Positions 1 to 6,642 of a stretch of 45,646 nt of DNA are shown here, piece after piece. How positions within the stretch are numbered: the stretch's first letter is position 1; every line of letters begins with the position of its first letter. This DNA is from Candidatus Bathyarchaeia archaeon (GTDB lineage: Archaea > Thermoproteota > Bathyarchaeia > 40CM-2-53-6 > DTGE01), in contig JAWCKG010000011.1 of the NCBI GenBank assembly GCA_038852285.1, positions 1-45,646 on the forward strand, given 5' to 3'. A model generated the notes under the pieces. The model saw only the letters and a program-made list of their open reading frames with translations. It was not told where the DNA came from and did not search any database. A program made the position numbers and the translations under genes.

Positions 1-213
1 CGCCGCGCCCTTCCCTAGGTTCCGCTCATGCCTCACGACAACCGCTCCCAGCCGCTCCGCTAGCTCCGCCGTCATGTCTGTGGAGCCGTCGTCGCAGACC
101 AAAACCCTGTCCACATGCCTCTGCGCCCTTAAGACGACCTTGCCGATCGACGCCTCCTCGTTGTAGGCGGGTATGCAGGCAACGATAAACGGTCTATCTT
201 TAGCGGCGGCCAT
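1..213 (-). CDS. Family 2 glycosyltransferase, N-terminal part (runs off the window)
   Basis: The reverse strand from ATG at 213 stays open to the window edge (71 codons). It begins with a GT2 nucleotide-diphospho-sugar transferase fold: a hydrophobic strand followed by IPAYNEEASIGKVV, then the VLVCDDGSTDMT segment whose Asp pair binds the sugar nucleotide, then RHERNLGKGAA. These are the hallmarks of DPM1/GtrB-like enzymes that move a sugar onto a lipid or protein at the membrane. Acceptor and donor cannot be told from this fragment. A GAGGGGG purine run sits directly before the ATG, and an A/T-rich TATA-like stretch lies about 40 bases upstream (near 246-257). Confidence 0.9.
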   Translation of the reverse strand, partial: MAAAKDRPFIVACIPAYNEEASIGKVVLRAQRHVDRVLVCDDGSTDMTAELAERLGAVVVRHERNLGKGAA

Positions 214-305
214 CCCCCTCAGCCTCGCTTACCAGCCAAGCCCTGAATTTATATCCGGAAAGCTGGATATAAAGGGCATCAAAATCCCCGTTTACTTGAC
301 CTTGG

Positions 306-331
306 AGCTTTTAGCCCTTTGGCTAAAAGCT
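306..331. repeat. Perfect 11-bp inverted repeat with 4-base loop
   Basis: AGCTTTTAGCC (306-316) and GGCTAAAAGCT (321-331) are exact reverse complements around the loop CTTT. The palindrome lies in the divergent gap between the leftward glycosyltransferase and the rightward HEPN/MNT pair. No T-tract follows on either strand, so an operator is as likely as a terminator. Function is inferred only from position. Confidence 0.6.
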
Positions 332-344
332 TGAACCACAGAGC

Positions 345-368
345 CATATAATATGAGTCATATAATAT
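345..368. repeat. Direct repeat of CATATAATAT, 4-base spacer
   Basis: Two identical 10-mers (345-354 and 359-368) lie close together in the divergent gap. They are TATA-rich and could be overlapping promoter elements or a paired regulator site. No gene starts within 30 bases of them on either strand, so a role is unproven. The rest of the 214-521 gap shows no open frame of note. Confidence 0.45.
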
Positions 369-470
369 ATGTGATGCGGTAAGGTAAGGCTGGATATCGG
401 AGCCCGAAACCCACCGGTAGGCGCTGAAGCCCCTAAGAATCTGCTTTAACGCGCAGGATAGCCGGCTAGC

Positions 471-480
471 TTTATATAAG
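471..480 (+). promoter_or_regulatory. TATA box for the HEPN/MNT pair
   Basis: TTTATATAAG is a strong archaeal TATA element. Transcription would begin about 25 bases downstream (near 500), giving a leader of roughly 20 bases before the TTG start at 522. Confidence 0.6.
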
Positions 481-521
481 CTTTCGCGATAAATAACGGT
501 TAGAATAGCGGTGTCGAAGTT

Positions 522-917
522 TTGGCTGTTCGGAGAGAAGCGTCACTGTGGATGAGGCAGGCGGAAAGCGATTTAAGGAAAGCTGAAAACGACCTAAAGA
601 CCTACGATTGGGACTCCGCCGCCTTTTGGTCGCAGCAGGCAGCTGAAAAGGCGTTGAAAGCGCTGCTCCTCAACTTCGGGAAGACCCATAGAGGACATGA
701 CCTCCTAGAGCTAAGGGATATCCTTAAAACCGACATGAACCTTGAAGTAGGTTCGATTGAAAAAGAGCTTAGAGAACTCACCGTACACTATACGATCTCT
801 AGGTACCCAAACGCTGCCAACGCTCTACCCACCGACCTATACGATCGAGAAAAAGCTCATGAGCTCGTTGAGAAAGCGAAGAAGGTGATTGAATGGGTAA
901 AGCGATATCTGCGTTAA
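522..917 (+). CDS. HEPN domain protein of a HEPN/MNT pair
   Basis: A 131-residue all-helical HEPN-family protein. The N-terminal half has the usual MRQAESDLRKAENDL helix, followed by SAAFWSQQAAEKALKALL and then THRGHDLLEL. The second half carries YTISRYPNAA, the RYP motif common in archaeal HEPN proteins. It starts with TTG. HEPN proteins paired with MNT nucleotidyltransferases are usually RNase-type toxins. I do not see the R-x4-H-x-Y catalytic motif of HepT here, so this is the non-DUF86 HEPN subfamily and toxicity is less certain. The last 25 bases overlap the downstream MNT gene, so the two are translationally coupled. The role as TA partner is inferred from family and pairing. Confidence 0.88.
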   Translation: MAVRREASLWMRQAESDLRKAENDLKTYDWDSAAFWSQQAAEKALKALLLNFGKTHRGHDLLELRDILKTDMNLEVGSIEKELRELTVHYTISRYPNAANALPTDLYDREKAHELVEKAKKVIEWVKRYLR

Positions 918-1237
918 AAAGTCAGGAGAAGATTCTCGGCAGAATAAGAAAATTCATCGAAGACGTTAAGGAGATCTGTACAAAAAATGGCTTAGTCTTC
1001 AAGGAAGCGTATCTAGTAGGTTCTAGGGCTAGGGGAGACTACCTTGAAGACAGCGATGCAGATTTAATCCTATTAGTGGACGGCGTGGAAGGATTAGACA
1101 GGATCGAGAGGCTCAGGCTATTCTCCGAAGCGCTAGCGCCAAAGATCGAGTTCACCGTCCATACAACGGCCGAATGGCTTGAAAAAGAATCGATCTGGAT
1201 TAGTGAGCTTAAAAAAGAAGCGGTTAAACTCGAATAG
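893..1237 (+). CDS. MNT-type minimal nucleotidyltransferase
   Basis: A 114-residue minimal nucleotidyltransferase of the DNA polymerase beta superfamily. The active-site motif is intact: GSRARGD near residue 43, then DSDADLILL carrying the catalytic D-x-D, with a third acidic position plausibly in KIEFTVHT. MNT proteins in such pairs act as antitoxins, by AMPylating the HEPN partner in the best-studied MntA-HepT case. The gene starts inside the 3' end of the HEPN gene (25-base overlap). The order is HEPN first, MNT second, as in pairs 2 and 3 of this island. Confidence 0.9.
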   Translation: MGKAISALKSQEKILGRIRKFIEDVKEICTKNGLVFKEAYLVGSRARGDYLEDSDADLILLVDGVEGLDRIERLRLFSEALAPKIEFTVHTTAEWLEKESIWISELKKEAVKLE

Positions 1238-1625
1238 ACTTAAACCCTCCAACAGGATAAAAGTGAGGTAAAATACAGTAAAAGCGTTACGCGTACGCTG
1301 TGACTCCTCATCATACTCGCCGATCACCATCCCTATCCTCTGTAAAAATTTCTTAGTGTTCGTCACTAGTCGATGTATGCTCGATCTCCGTCATGAACTC
1401 GGGGTTTACGCAGACCCCAAACCCCCAAAAGCTTAGGCTTCCAACCCCTTGCTATGACATCAGGACTCAGGATGACCCTCTAACAGCATATAGGATGTCG
1501 TCAACGCTCGTTCAACATCAACCACAAAGCAGGGGAAAATCCTTTTTAACGTTTCTTAAAGCCCGAATGTGAAGCCGCCGTTTTAGCGGGGCTGTCGCCT
1601 CAGCCGGAAAATCCGATCCCCGGCA
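1238..1625. other. Gene-free gap between two opposing HEPN/MNT pairs
   Basis: About 390 bases without a convincing gene. A hairpin with a 7-bp stem (1401-1407 with 1412-1418, one G-U pair) could end transcription of the first pair. On the reverse strand, roughly 1280-1366 reads KKFLQRIGMVIGEYDEE and looks protein-like. It is preceded in another frame by an ATG at about 1395 with a short peptide, so it may be the remnant of a lost gene. I could not assign it. Confidence 0.4.
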
Positions 1626-1955
1626 TCAAGCCTTCCTCGCCTTCTTCAACATCTGTTCGCACTCCTCCCTGAGGTACACGTGCAGCTCCACGGGGTAATC
1701 CCACGGTAAACCATACTCGTCAATCGCCTTAGCCAACACCTGTCTCCTCAACTGGGCCAGCCCCTCCCTTGAGCTTGACGAGTCAACGCATATCAACACA
1801 TCTACGTCACTCAACACTGTAAGCCTATCCTCAGCCGCACCCCCGATAACATAAGCCTCAGCCTCCACCGTTAAATCCTCCAACGCCCTCGACACAGCTT
1901 CCACAGCCCTCCTCCAATTCCTCAACTGGTTCAAGTGATATTTAACCCAGTACAT
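1626..1955 (-). CDS. MNT-type nucleotidyltransferase (pair 2)
   Basis: A 109-residue minimal nucleotidyltransferase. The nucleotide-binding loop reads YVIGGAAEDRLTVLSDVDVLI: the acidic D-x-D is present, but the usual Gly-Ser is Gly-Gly, a variant of this subgroup. Coding begins within the last 14 bases of the HEPN gene upstream, behind a purine-rich GAGGAGG. It is likely the antitoxin of the pair, by analogy with MntA. Catalytic competence with Gly-Gly is inferred from the intact acidic residues. Confidence 0.85.
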   Translation of the reverse strand: MYWVKYHLNQLRNWRRAVEAVSRALEDLTVEAEAYVIGGAAEDRLTVLSDVDVLICVDSSSSREGLAQLRRQVLAKAIDEYGLPWDYPVELHVYLREECEQMLKKARKA

Positions 1956-2376
1956 CCTCCTCCACCCGGTCGAGAAGGCTAAACAACTCCTCAGCCACCC
2001 TAATCATCCCCCTCAAGCCTTCCCTCGTCGGCGCCGTCAACCCATACCTAGACTCCGTGTAAGCGCTTTCCACGTCGAATAGGCGATCCCTATATTCCCT
2101 CACAAGGCCTACCACGCTCTCCGACTCCTCGAGGTAATTCAACTCCTCCAACCTCTTAGCCAACATGCCTAGAAGCTCCCTTAAACCGTGAACCCTCGGC
2201 GTCTCCCCGGTAAGCCTCAGCAACGCAGCCTTAACCCTCAGCTGACACGCTTGATGAACGTTGAACGAAGCGATATCCAACCTACCCTTCCCCAACAGAT
2301 CCCTAGCCAACTCCAAGAACGCCCCCGCCCTCTCCTTAATGACGTTAACCCTATCGCCGCTCAAACCCAACAACAC
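1942..2376 (-). CDS. HEPN domain protein (pair 2)
   Basis: A 144-residue helical HEPN protein with the typical order: an N-terminal helix (GAFLELARDLLGKGRLDIA), FNVHQACQLRVKAALL, then PRVHGLRELL, and near the C-terminus the AYTESRYG signature. Several TTG codons could start it. The one at 2364 has GGGTG nine bases upstream and would give 140 residues. The 3' end overlaps the MNT gene by 14 bases. There is no R-x4-H-x-Y motif, so it belongs with the other archaeal HEPN proteins rather than with HepT. A role as toxin partner is inferred. Confidence 0.85.
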   Translation of the reverse strand: MLLGLSGDRVNVIKERAGAFLELARDLLGKGRLDIASFNVHQACQLRVKAALLRLTGETPRVHGLRELLGMLAKRLEELNYLEESESVVGLVREYRDRLFDVESAYTESRYGLTAPTREGLRGMIRVAEELFSLLDRVEEDVLG

Positions 2377-2478
2377 CCCCTCAAACGACGAAACCCTTCA
2401 ATCGATTAAACCCCGCTTCCCTCTCAGCCAACTCAACTTCACCAATCGGAGACCCCTATAAAATCCTTAAAACGCCCC

Positions 2479-2835
2479 CTAAAAAACAAACAGACGAATC
2501 AGCATCGTTATGACGACGATCAATATGGGAACATTAAACCCTATCAACAACTTCTCAACCAAGCCCACACGCTTATCCACATAACGCGTCAAATCCTCAA
2601 ACCTCCTATTAACGTCCTCAAACCTCCTATTAACGTCCTCAAACCTCCTATTAACGTCCTCAAACCGCTTTTCCATGAATTCTAAGAGCGTTTTCACATC
2701 CTCCTTGGTCGCGAACCGGTCCCAGGGGGCGAGTCTAAGCATCAAACCCGTTAACAGCTCAGGCCTCTTCTCCAAGGCCTCAGCGATGGCTTCCGGATGG
2801 CTTCTAATCACCTTCAATATCTCTTCAACGCTCAT
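2479..2835 (-). CDS. Small coiled-coil protein with C-terminal membrane anchor
   Basis: A 118-residue protein. Residues 1-45 are a helical head (MSVEEILKVIRSHPEAIAEAL), then KEDVKTLLEFMEKRFEDVNRR begins a coiled coil made of exact heptads RRFEDVN repeated three times. The C-terminal 22 residues (FNVPILIVVITMLIRLFVF) form one membrane helix. The heptads come from a 21-bp tandem DNA repeat. Such proteins sit in the membrane and oligomerise by the coil. The function is unknown and I recognise no family firmly. A TATA-like GCTTTTAAGA lies 30-40 bases before the ATG. It sits between TA modules, and linkage to them is only positional. Confidence 0.7.
   Translation of the reverse strand: MSVEEILKVIRSHPEAIAEALEKRPELLTGLMLRLAPWDRFATKEDVKTLLEFMEKRFEDVNRRFEDVNRRFEDVNRRFEDLTRYVDKRVGLVEKLLIGFNVPILIVVITMLIRLFVF
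2595..2666. repeat. 21-bp tandem repeat, three full copies plus a partial
   Basis: Identical 21-base units at 2595-2615, 2616-2636 and 2637-2657, with the first nine bases of a fourth unit at 2658-2666. The unit length is exactly seven codons, so each copy adds one coiled-coil heptad to the protein encoded on the reverse strand. Perfect DNA identity between units indicates recent expansion by slippage. Confidence 0.92.
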
Positions 2836-3064
2836 CCAACATCAACCTGAATACGCCAATGACGTCTTAAAAGCTTTACAAACCACGCCTGCTCGCCGAA
2901 ACGCTTCAACAACTTCTCCATTTTCAACTCAACACGACACCCTGGCATTGTTATATTTTGCTATACCTTGTTATACGGCTAGAATTTCCTCGGTGTAAAG
3001 GGTAAGAACGCCCCCTTCACCACGCTGTTACCCAGGATCTTCACGATCGCCTTCCACTCCTTGA

Positions 3065-3317
3065 CTAGCCGACTGCGAACATAAACCTCCACCCCCTCCT
3101 TGAGGAAAACCAGCTCAATTCCCCTTTTGTTAAACCATCTTCCGCGATTATTTCGAGTAGGCCTCTTTCCATCTCGCTGTGTTTTGGGACAGGAATGATG
3201 ATAGTTGTTTTTGATGAGAATGACGTGGCTACCCTTCCGCCCCACGCTTCTAAAGCCAGCCTCAACCAAGGCTTTAACAACGCCACGCCACGACAGCAGC
3301 AGGGGGAGCATCAACAA
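3065..3317 (-). pseudogene. hicA: hicA-like mRNA interferase with a frameshift
   Basis: Two reverse-strand frames together make one HicA. From ATG at 3317 the first frame gives WRGVVKALVEAGF then RKGSHVILIKN, the HicA double-stranded-RNA-binding start with its GSH catalytic His. It then continues out of register. The +1 frame supplies TIIIPVPKHSEMERGLLEII and AEDGLTKGEL, the conserved HicA C-terminus, and ends at 3065. The switch falls near 3200-3212 next to a run of five A. HicA is a toxin RNase of about 60-80 residues, so one indel kills it unless ribosomes shift frame there. No HicB-like gene is adjacent, so the toxin would have no visible antitoxin. A sequencing error in the A-run is the alternative. 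Confidence 0.8.
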
Positions 3318-3322
3318 TCACT

Positions 3323-3433
3323 TCAACCCTCCCTCCCAACCCTACCCTTAAAAGGCTCCGCCTTAACCTCTAAACAGCCCTCCTTGACGTCGGTTACAGC
3401 ATCCCTCCCTCCTACTTTCACCCTGGCTGGCAT
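3323..3433 (-). CDS. Very short ORF upstream of broken hicA
   Basis: ATG at 3433 opens a 36-residue frame ending five bases before the hicA start. It reads MPARVKVGGRDAVTDV then EGCLEVKAEPFKGRVG. The pattern loosely resembles the N-terminus of DUF167/YggU proteins, which are about 100 residues long, so this may be a truncated remnant. It does not look like HicB. A real small antitoxin is possible but unsupported. Confidence 0.3.
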   Translation of the reverse strand: MPARVKVGGRDAVTDVKEGCLEVKAEPFKGRVGREG

Positions 3434-3449
3434 CAGGCAACCTTAAACA

Positions 3450-3755
3450 CTAAACTTCTATGAGTTCATCTGTTGGAATGAACCGCCTATACCATCTATT
3501 AAGCATCGCCTTATTGGCGACGTGGAGTTCCAGAGGCTCCTCCAAAGCCTTATACACTTTAACCATCATGTCGTATCTACGTTCAACCATCTCAGTAACT
3601 ATCAATATGTCTATGTCGCTTAAGGCCGTGGTTTCACCTCTGACGGCTGAGCCGAATAGATAAATTTGCGCGCATGGATCTATATCCTGCACTATTGCTT
3701 TAACACGTCTAGCCGCATTAAGATGATCCCTAAATTCTTTCTCCGTATTCATCAA
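3450..3755 (-). CDS. MNT-type nucleotidyltransferase (pair 3)
   Basis: A 101-residue minimal nucleotidyltransferase with a textbook motif, LFGSAVRGE followed by SDIDILIV, giving Gly-Ser and the two metal-binding Asp. LELHVANKAM may hold the third acidic position. It overlaps the upstream HEPN stop codon by four bases (ATGA), so both proteins are made from one message. The likely role is antitoxin and AMP-transferase, by analogy with MntA. Confidence 0.9.
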   Translation of the reverse strand: MMNTEKEFRDHLNAARRVKAIVQDIDPCAQIYLFGSAVRGETTALSDIDILIVTEMVERRYDMMVKVYKALEEPLELHVANKAMLNRWYRRFIPTDELIEV

Positions 3756-4138
3756 ACCTCATCCACAAGCAACTTAAACTTGCTTGTTACAAACCTGTGA
3801 AGGCTTTGAGCTTCTCCCTCTTCATAACTGTATGGAATATACCTTGAAGTTACATACGCCTCTTCAAGTCGAGCCACATAGTGAAGCTCTTCCTCATCTT
3901 CAACCAAGGAAAGCAATTTGGGATGAAACCTTGCAAGCTCCCTTATTAACCTTCTAAGGGAATGCGTTCTCGGATATGAGCCTACCTTAACCAAAAGTTT
4001 ATACTTTAAAATCAGCTGGCAATACTGCTCTAAGTTGAAAACCGCTAGATCCCATTCGCCGCTTTCAAGGAGATACTCAGCATTCCTCAAGAAGGCTTCA
4101 GCCCGCCTCCGAAGAACCTCTGCTTCCTCAAAAGACAT
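3752..4138 (-). CDS. HEPN domain protein (pair 3)
   Basis: A HEPN protein of 128 residues: MSFEEAEVLRRRAEAFLRNA, then DLAVFNLEQYCQLILKYKLL, PRTHSLRRLI and the closing AYVTSRYIP. A longer frame opens at 4192, but I chose ATG 4138. GGTGA stands seven bases before it, and a TATA box (4171-4180) lies inside the longer version about 35 bases upstream. As in pairs 1 and 2 there is no HepT R-x4-H-x-Y motif. The MNT partner follows with a 4-base overlap. Confidence 0.87.
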   Translation of the reverse strand: MSFEEAEVLRRRAEAFLRNAEYLLESGEWDLAVFNLEQYCQLILKYKLLVKVGSYPRTHSLRRLIRELARFHPKLLSLVEDEEELHYVARLEEAYVTSRYIPYSYEEGEAQSLHRFVTSKFKLLVDEV

Positions 4139-4170
4139 GCCACTCACCGCATAACATTTGACTAGAGAAG

Positions 4171-4180
4171 ATATAAATGG
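4171..4180 (-). promoter_or_regulatory. TATA box of pair 3
   Basis: CCATTTATAT on the reverse strand places the transcription start near 4148. That leaves a short leader containing the GGTGA ribosome site before ATG 4138, and it decides the start codon of the HEPN gene. Confidence 0.55.
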
Positions 4181-4192
4181 CATTATTTTCAC

Positions 4193-4554
4193 AAAGCATC
4201 AAGTAAGACATTCTCAACCGCTAACGTCCCCATCCTTCCTCAACCACCCTCCCTGGCTTTATACATGTATGGCGCGCCGCATGAGGGTTGAAGGCAGTTG
4301 AACGAATACGGTGCAGCGTACATGAACTTTAAGGCAGAGCGGAATAGGATGACTTAGAAAAAGGGAGCTTTGATGAATGAACGATGCGCGTGATTGGAAA
4401 GGTTAAAACATCAACCGTACATCATGGGGCTTAATCCGAAAATCAACATATTTCCGCCCAAAAATAGCCTCATTCAACAAGCATTAAACCCTAACCATTT
4501 ATAAATTTCCGCCGCCATAAATTTCACCAGTCAGGCGTTAAGGGTAAGCGTAGG
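4193..4554. other. Gap before broken mntA
   Basis: About 360 bases without a convincing gene. A TATA-like CTTTATACATG near 4257 precedes a 19-codon TTG-started frame at about 4298-4357, possibly the stub of a lost gene. The stretch just before 4555 is A/T-rich (TTTATAAATTTCC near 4498) and could be the promoter of the broken mntA. Confidence 0.35.
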
Positions 4555-5036
4555 ATGTTAAGTAGGATGCCTGAAAATTTAATTGAGTTCTTCAAGAATG
4601 AGGAAAAGATTTTGGTAGTCTACCTATTCGGCTCATAGGTGAAGGGAGGAAAGACACCTTCAAGCGATGTCGACATCGCCCTTCTACTATCTGAAGAACC
4701 CAAGACCATGAAGGAATTGCTTGAATACTACCTGTACCTGTTAAATAAGCTATCTAACGTATTCGGGGACAGGGTTGATTCAATAATTTTAAACCTCTCC
4801 CCACCCTTACTTAAACATCAGGCGATTAAACACGGTAAGCTCATCTATTCCAGAAGCGAGAGGGCGAGGGTAGAATTCGAAGCGAGAAGCCAAAGAGAAT
4901 ACTTAGATTTTAGCCTAGCGTTAGCAATGTATGATGAATGTTTCATGAATGTTTCATGTACGAATCTCTACAAACAAAATTTTCAGACATCGAGGAATTC
5001 ATCAAACATATCGCAAAGTACCTGGAGGGACGGTAA
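4555..5036 (+). pseudogene. mntA: mntA-like nucleotidyltransferase broken by an amber codon and an 11-bp duplication
   Basis: From ATG 4555 the frame reads MLSRMPENLIEFFKNEEK then VYLFGS, a TAG at 4636-4638, then VKGGKTPSSDVDIALLL. The stop sits inside the G-S-x-x-x-G catalytic loop, where related proteins have Tyr or a similar residue (one base from TAG). At 4936-4957 the 11-mer GAATGTTTCAT is present twice in tandem, shifting the frame. With one copy removed, the frame continues through YESLQTKFSDIEEFIKHIAK to a natural TAA at 5036, giving a protein of about 155 residues. It is therefore an MntA-family antitoxin gene carrying two independent lesions. No HEPN partner follows it. Confidence 0.88.
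4936..4957. repeat. 11-bp tandem duplication inside mntA
   Basis: GAATGTTTCAT occurs at 4936-4946 and again at 4947-4957. Eleven is not a multiple of three. Deleting one copy restores a protein-like frame to the end of the gene, so the duplication is the frameshifting mutation. Confidence 0.9.
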
Positions 5037-5265
5037 AATAAATCGCTCACGCCCCTTAACTGAGAACGTTGCGGCCGCCCATTGTGCATCGTTTCCAAGC
5101 GTATTGGCAGCATTTTTTAAGGCTGTTAGGGCGTGGAGACGCAGTTAAGCCATGAAAAGTGCGAATCGATAAGTGAGGCTTAACCAGCTCGGATAGGCTT
5201 AGGGCAGAGGCATCCAACAAACGTCCGCCAATATAAGCTCACAGGCCTCAAAGTAAAGATCGAGG

Positions 5266-5278
5266 TTATATTTATAAG
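5266..5278 (+). promoter_or_regulatory. TATA box of the AbrB/PIN operon
   Basis: TTATATTTATAAG lies about 40 bases upstream of the ATG at 5312, giving a start of transcription near 5298 and a very short leader. The preceding 5037-5265 stretch holds no gene I can see. Confidence 0.6.
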
Positions 5279-5311
5279 GAGAGGTGCGCCTCCTCATATT
5301 GGGATTTGAAA

Positions 5312-5533
5312 ATGGAAATAAAAATTGGGAATAAAGGGAGGGTGACGATTCCAAGCAAATTGAGGCTCCTTTTAGGCATTAAGGAAGGAGACTCCCTGTC
5401 AATCGAGGTTTCCGGCAGCGGCATACTCCTAAAGCCCAAGGGGGCTACTCTCGAAGAAACGTGGGGTTTAGTTCGAGTTGGCAAGGTTGAGGTTGAAGAG
5501 GTTGAGGAGGCCGCGGGAAGGGAGATCATTTGA
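5312..5533 (+). CDS. vapB: AbrB/SpoVT-type antitoxin (VapB)
   Basis: A 73-residue swapped-hairpin AbrB protein: MEIKIGNKGRVTIPSKLR, then LLGIKEGDSLSIEVSGSG and ILLKPKG, the classic DNA-binding barrel half. The acidic C-terminus (KVEVEEVEEAAGREII) would be the part that occupies the toxin. A TTG two codons earlier (5306) is an alternative start. It forms an operon with the PIN gene, whose TTG start overlaps the TGA stop. VapB usually represses its own operon by binding near the TATA box. Confidence 0.9.
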   Translation: MEIKIGNKGRVTIPSKLRLLLGIKEGDSLSIEVSGSGILLKPKGATLEETWGLVRVGKVEVEEVEEAAGREII

Positions 5534-5931
5534 GCTTTGTAGATTCCAACGTGTTTGTATACCATTTGGCCGCAGACCCCTTATACGGACAAAAAGCTAG
5601 GAGCCTGCTGGAAAGGATAGAGGCCGGTGGGAGGGCCGTTACATCTACGCTGGTGATCATCCAGGTTTGCAGCTATCTTAAGTGGAAGAAGGAGCAGAAC
5701 GCGATACCAATTTTCCTATCGCTCCTGAAGCGATTAACCACCCTGGAGAAAGTTGAGGCGAATATGCTGGATTTCGAGGAGGCAAAGTCCATACAGTCAG
5801 AGTTAAACCTACCATGGTCGATGTGGGACGATATGGTGATCGCCGCTCAAATGAGGAGACTCCAAATAAAAGAAATATATTCGAACGACGGAGACTTCGA
5901 CAAAATTCCATGGATCAAAAGAACCTTCTAA
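5530..5931 (+). CDS. vapC: PIN-domain RNase toxin (VapC)
   Basis: A 133-residue PIN domain with TTG start. VDSNVFVYHL supplies the first metal Asp, WDDMVIAAQM the middle acidic cluster, and YSNDGDFDKIPWIKRTF the last Asp and a typical C-terminus. PIN toxins cut RNA with a Mg2+ site of three or four acids. At the second position, where VapC normally has Glu after the T-S strand, this protein reads TSTLVIIQV, so a Gln appears to replace the Glu. Activity may be lowered or lost. The neighbouring AbrB gene is the cognate antitoxin. Confidence 0.88.
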   Translation: MSFVDSNVFVYHLAADPLYGQKARSLLERIEAGGRAVTSTLVIIQVCSYLKWKKEQNAIPIFLSLLKRLTTLEKVEANMLDFEEAKSIQSELNLPWSMWDDMVIAAQMRRLQIKEIYSNDGDFDKIPWIKRTF

Positions 5932-6183
5932 CCTATAAGCCAAAACTTCAGAAAAAAGGGATCCCGCAAGTAAGGGTCAAGGCGAAGATTTAGGCTTTCA
6001 AGTATGGCTAAGCCTATACCATGATTAAGCCTTACCAAGCCTCCGACCTCCTCCTCATCACCCCTCTCCCAAACCGAGCATGGATTCCGGCTAGGAGCCC
6101 CACCTTCCCCGCGTCCTTCCCCAGAGACCACTCAGAATCCCAACCCACCTTTAAAAAGACGTGAATACAGCTATACGGAAAAA

Positions 6184-6192
6184 TATTTATAT
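6184..6192 (+). promoter_or_regulatory. TATA box of the RHH/protease pair
   Basis: TATTTATAT lies about 38 bases before ATG 6226, so transcription would begin near 6213 and the short leader excludes the longer frame opened at 6196. The rest of 5932-6183 is gene-free. Confidence 0.6.
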
Positions 6193-6225
6193 GGATTGAA
6201 GGCAAACCATCAATACGGAATAAGC

Positions 6226-6642
6226 ATGGTCAAGACAACAGTCGAAGTGGATGATGACCTCTGGAGGAGGTTCAGCATCCTCGTGCTCCGCGAAAAAGGC
6301 GAACGAAAGAAGAGCGAGACCATAGCCAAGCTGATCGAGGAATACGTTGAGAGGGAAGGTTTGAGGGGGGATCGGCGGAGGCTGGAGCACATCCTGAGGT
6401 TGGAGGAGGAAAGGGAGTCCTTCCTCAAGATGAGGGATGAACTGACCAGGGACCCAAACTACGCTGGAAGGTATGTCGCGGTGTTTCGAGGCGCCGTCGT
6501 GGGCTGCGGCGAGGATAAGGGCAAGCTCGCCGAGGAGGTTTACAAGAAATATGGATACGTACCCATCTACATTGAACGAGTAACCGCGGGTGAAAGGCGC
6601 GTTGAGGCGCCATCCCCCGAGGCGGTCCACCGTGGAGTATAG
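6226..6642 (+). CDS. Ribbon-helix-helix protein fused to a DUF5678-like domain
   Basis: A 138-residue protein. Residues 1-44 (MVKTTVEVDDDLWRRFSILV through KSETIAKLIEEYVERE) look like a ribbon-helix-helix DNA-binding unit with an antitoxin-style N-terminal strand. A charged helical linker follows. Residues about 82-125 contain YAGRYVAVFRGAVVGCGEDK and YGYVPIYIERV, the pattern I know from DUF5678. Domains of that type often stand next to clan AA proteases in archaeal and bacterial genomes, but I cannot verify this here. The stop codon overlaps the start of the retropepsin-like gene, so the pair is co-translated. It is probably an autorepressor and/or partner of the protease. Confidence 0.75.
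   Translation: MVKTTVEVDDDLWRRFSILVLREKGERKKSETIAKLIEEYVEREGLRGDRRRLEHILRLEEERESFLKMRDELTRDPNYAGRYVAVFRGAVVGCGEDKGKLAEEVYKKYGYVPIYIERVTAGERRVEAPSPEAVHRGV

Noticed and set aside
1133-1366. 77-codon reverse frame overlapping the first MNT gene
   Set aside because: More than a third overlaps a certain gene on the other strand. Only a short segment (about 1280-1366) looks protein-like, so it is noted as a possible remnant in the gap entry.
1401-1418. Hairpin with 7-bp stem as a certain terminator
   Set aside because: No T-tract follows on the forward strand, so it is noted only as a possibility in the gap description.
2595-2666. 21-bp tandem repeats as a CRISPR array
   Set aside because: Units are directly abutting without spacers and encode protein heptads, so this is a coding minisatellite.
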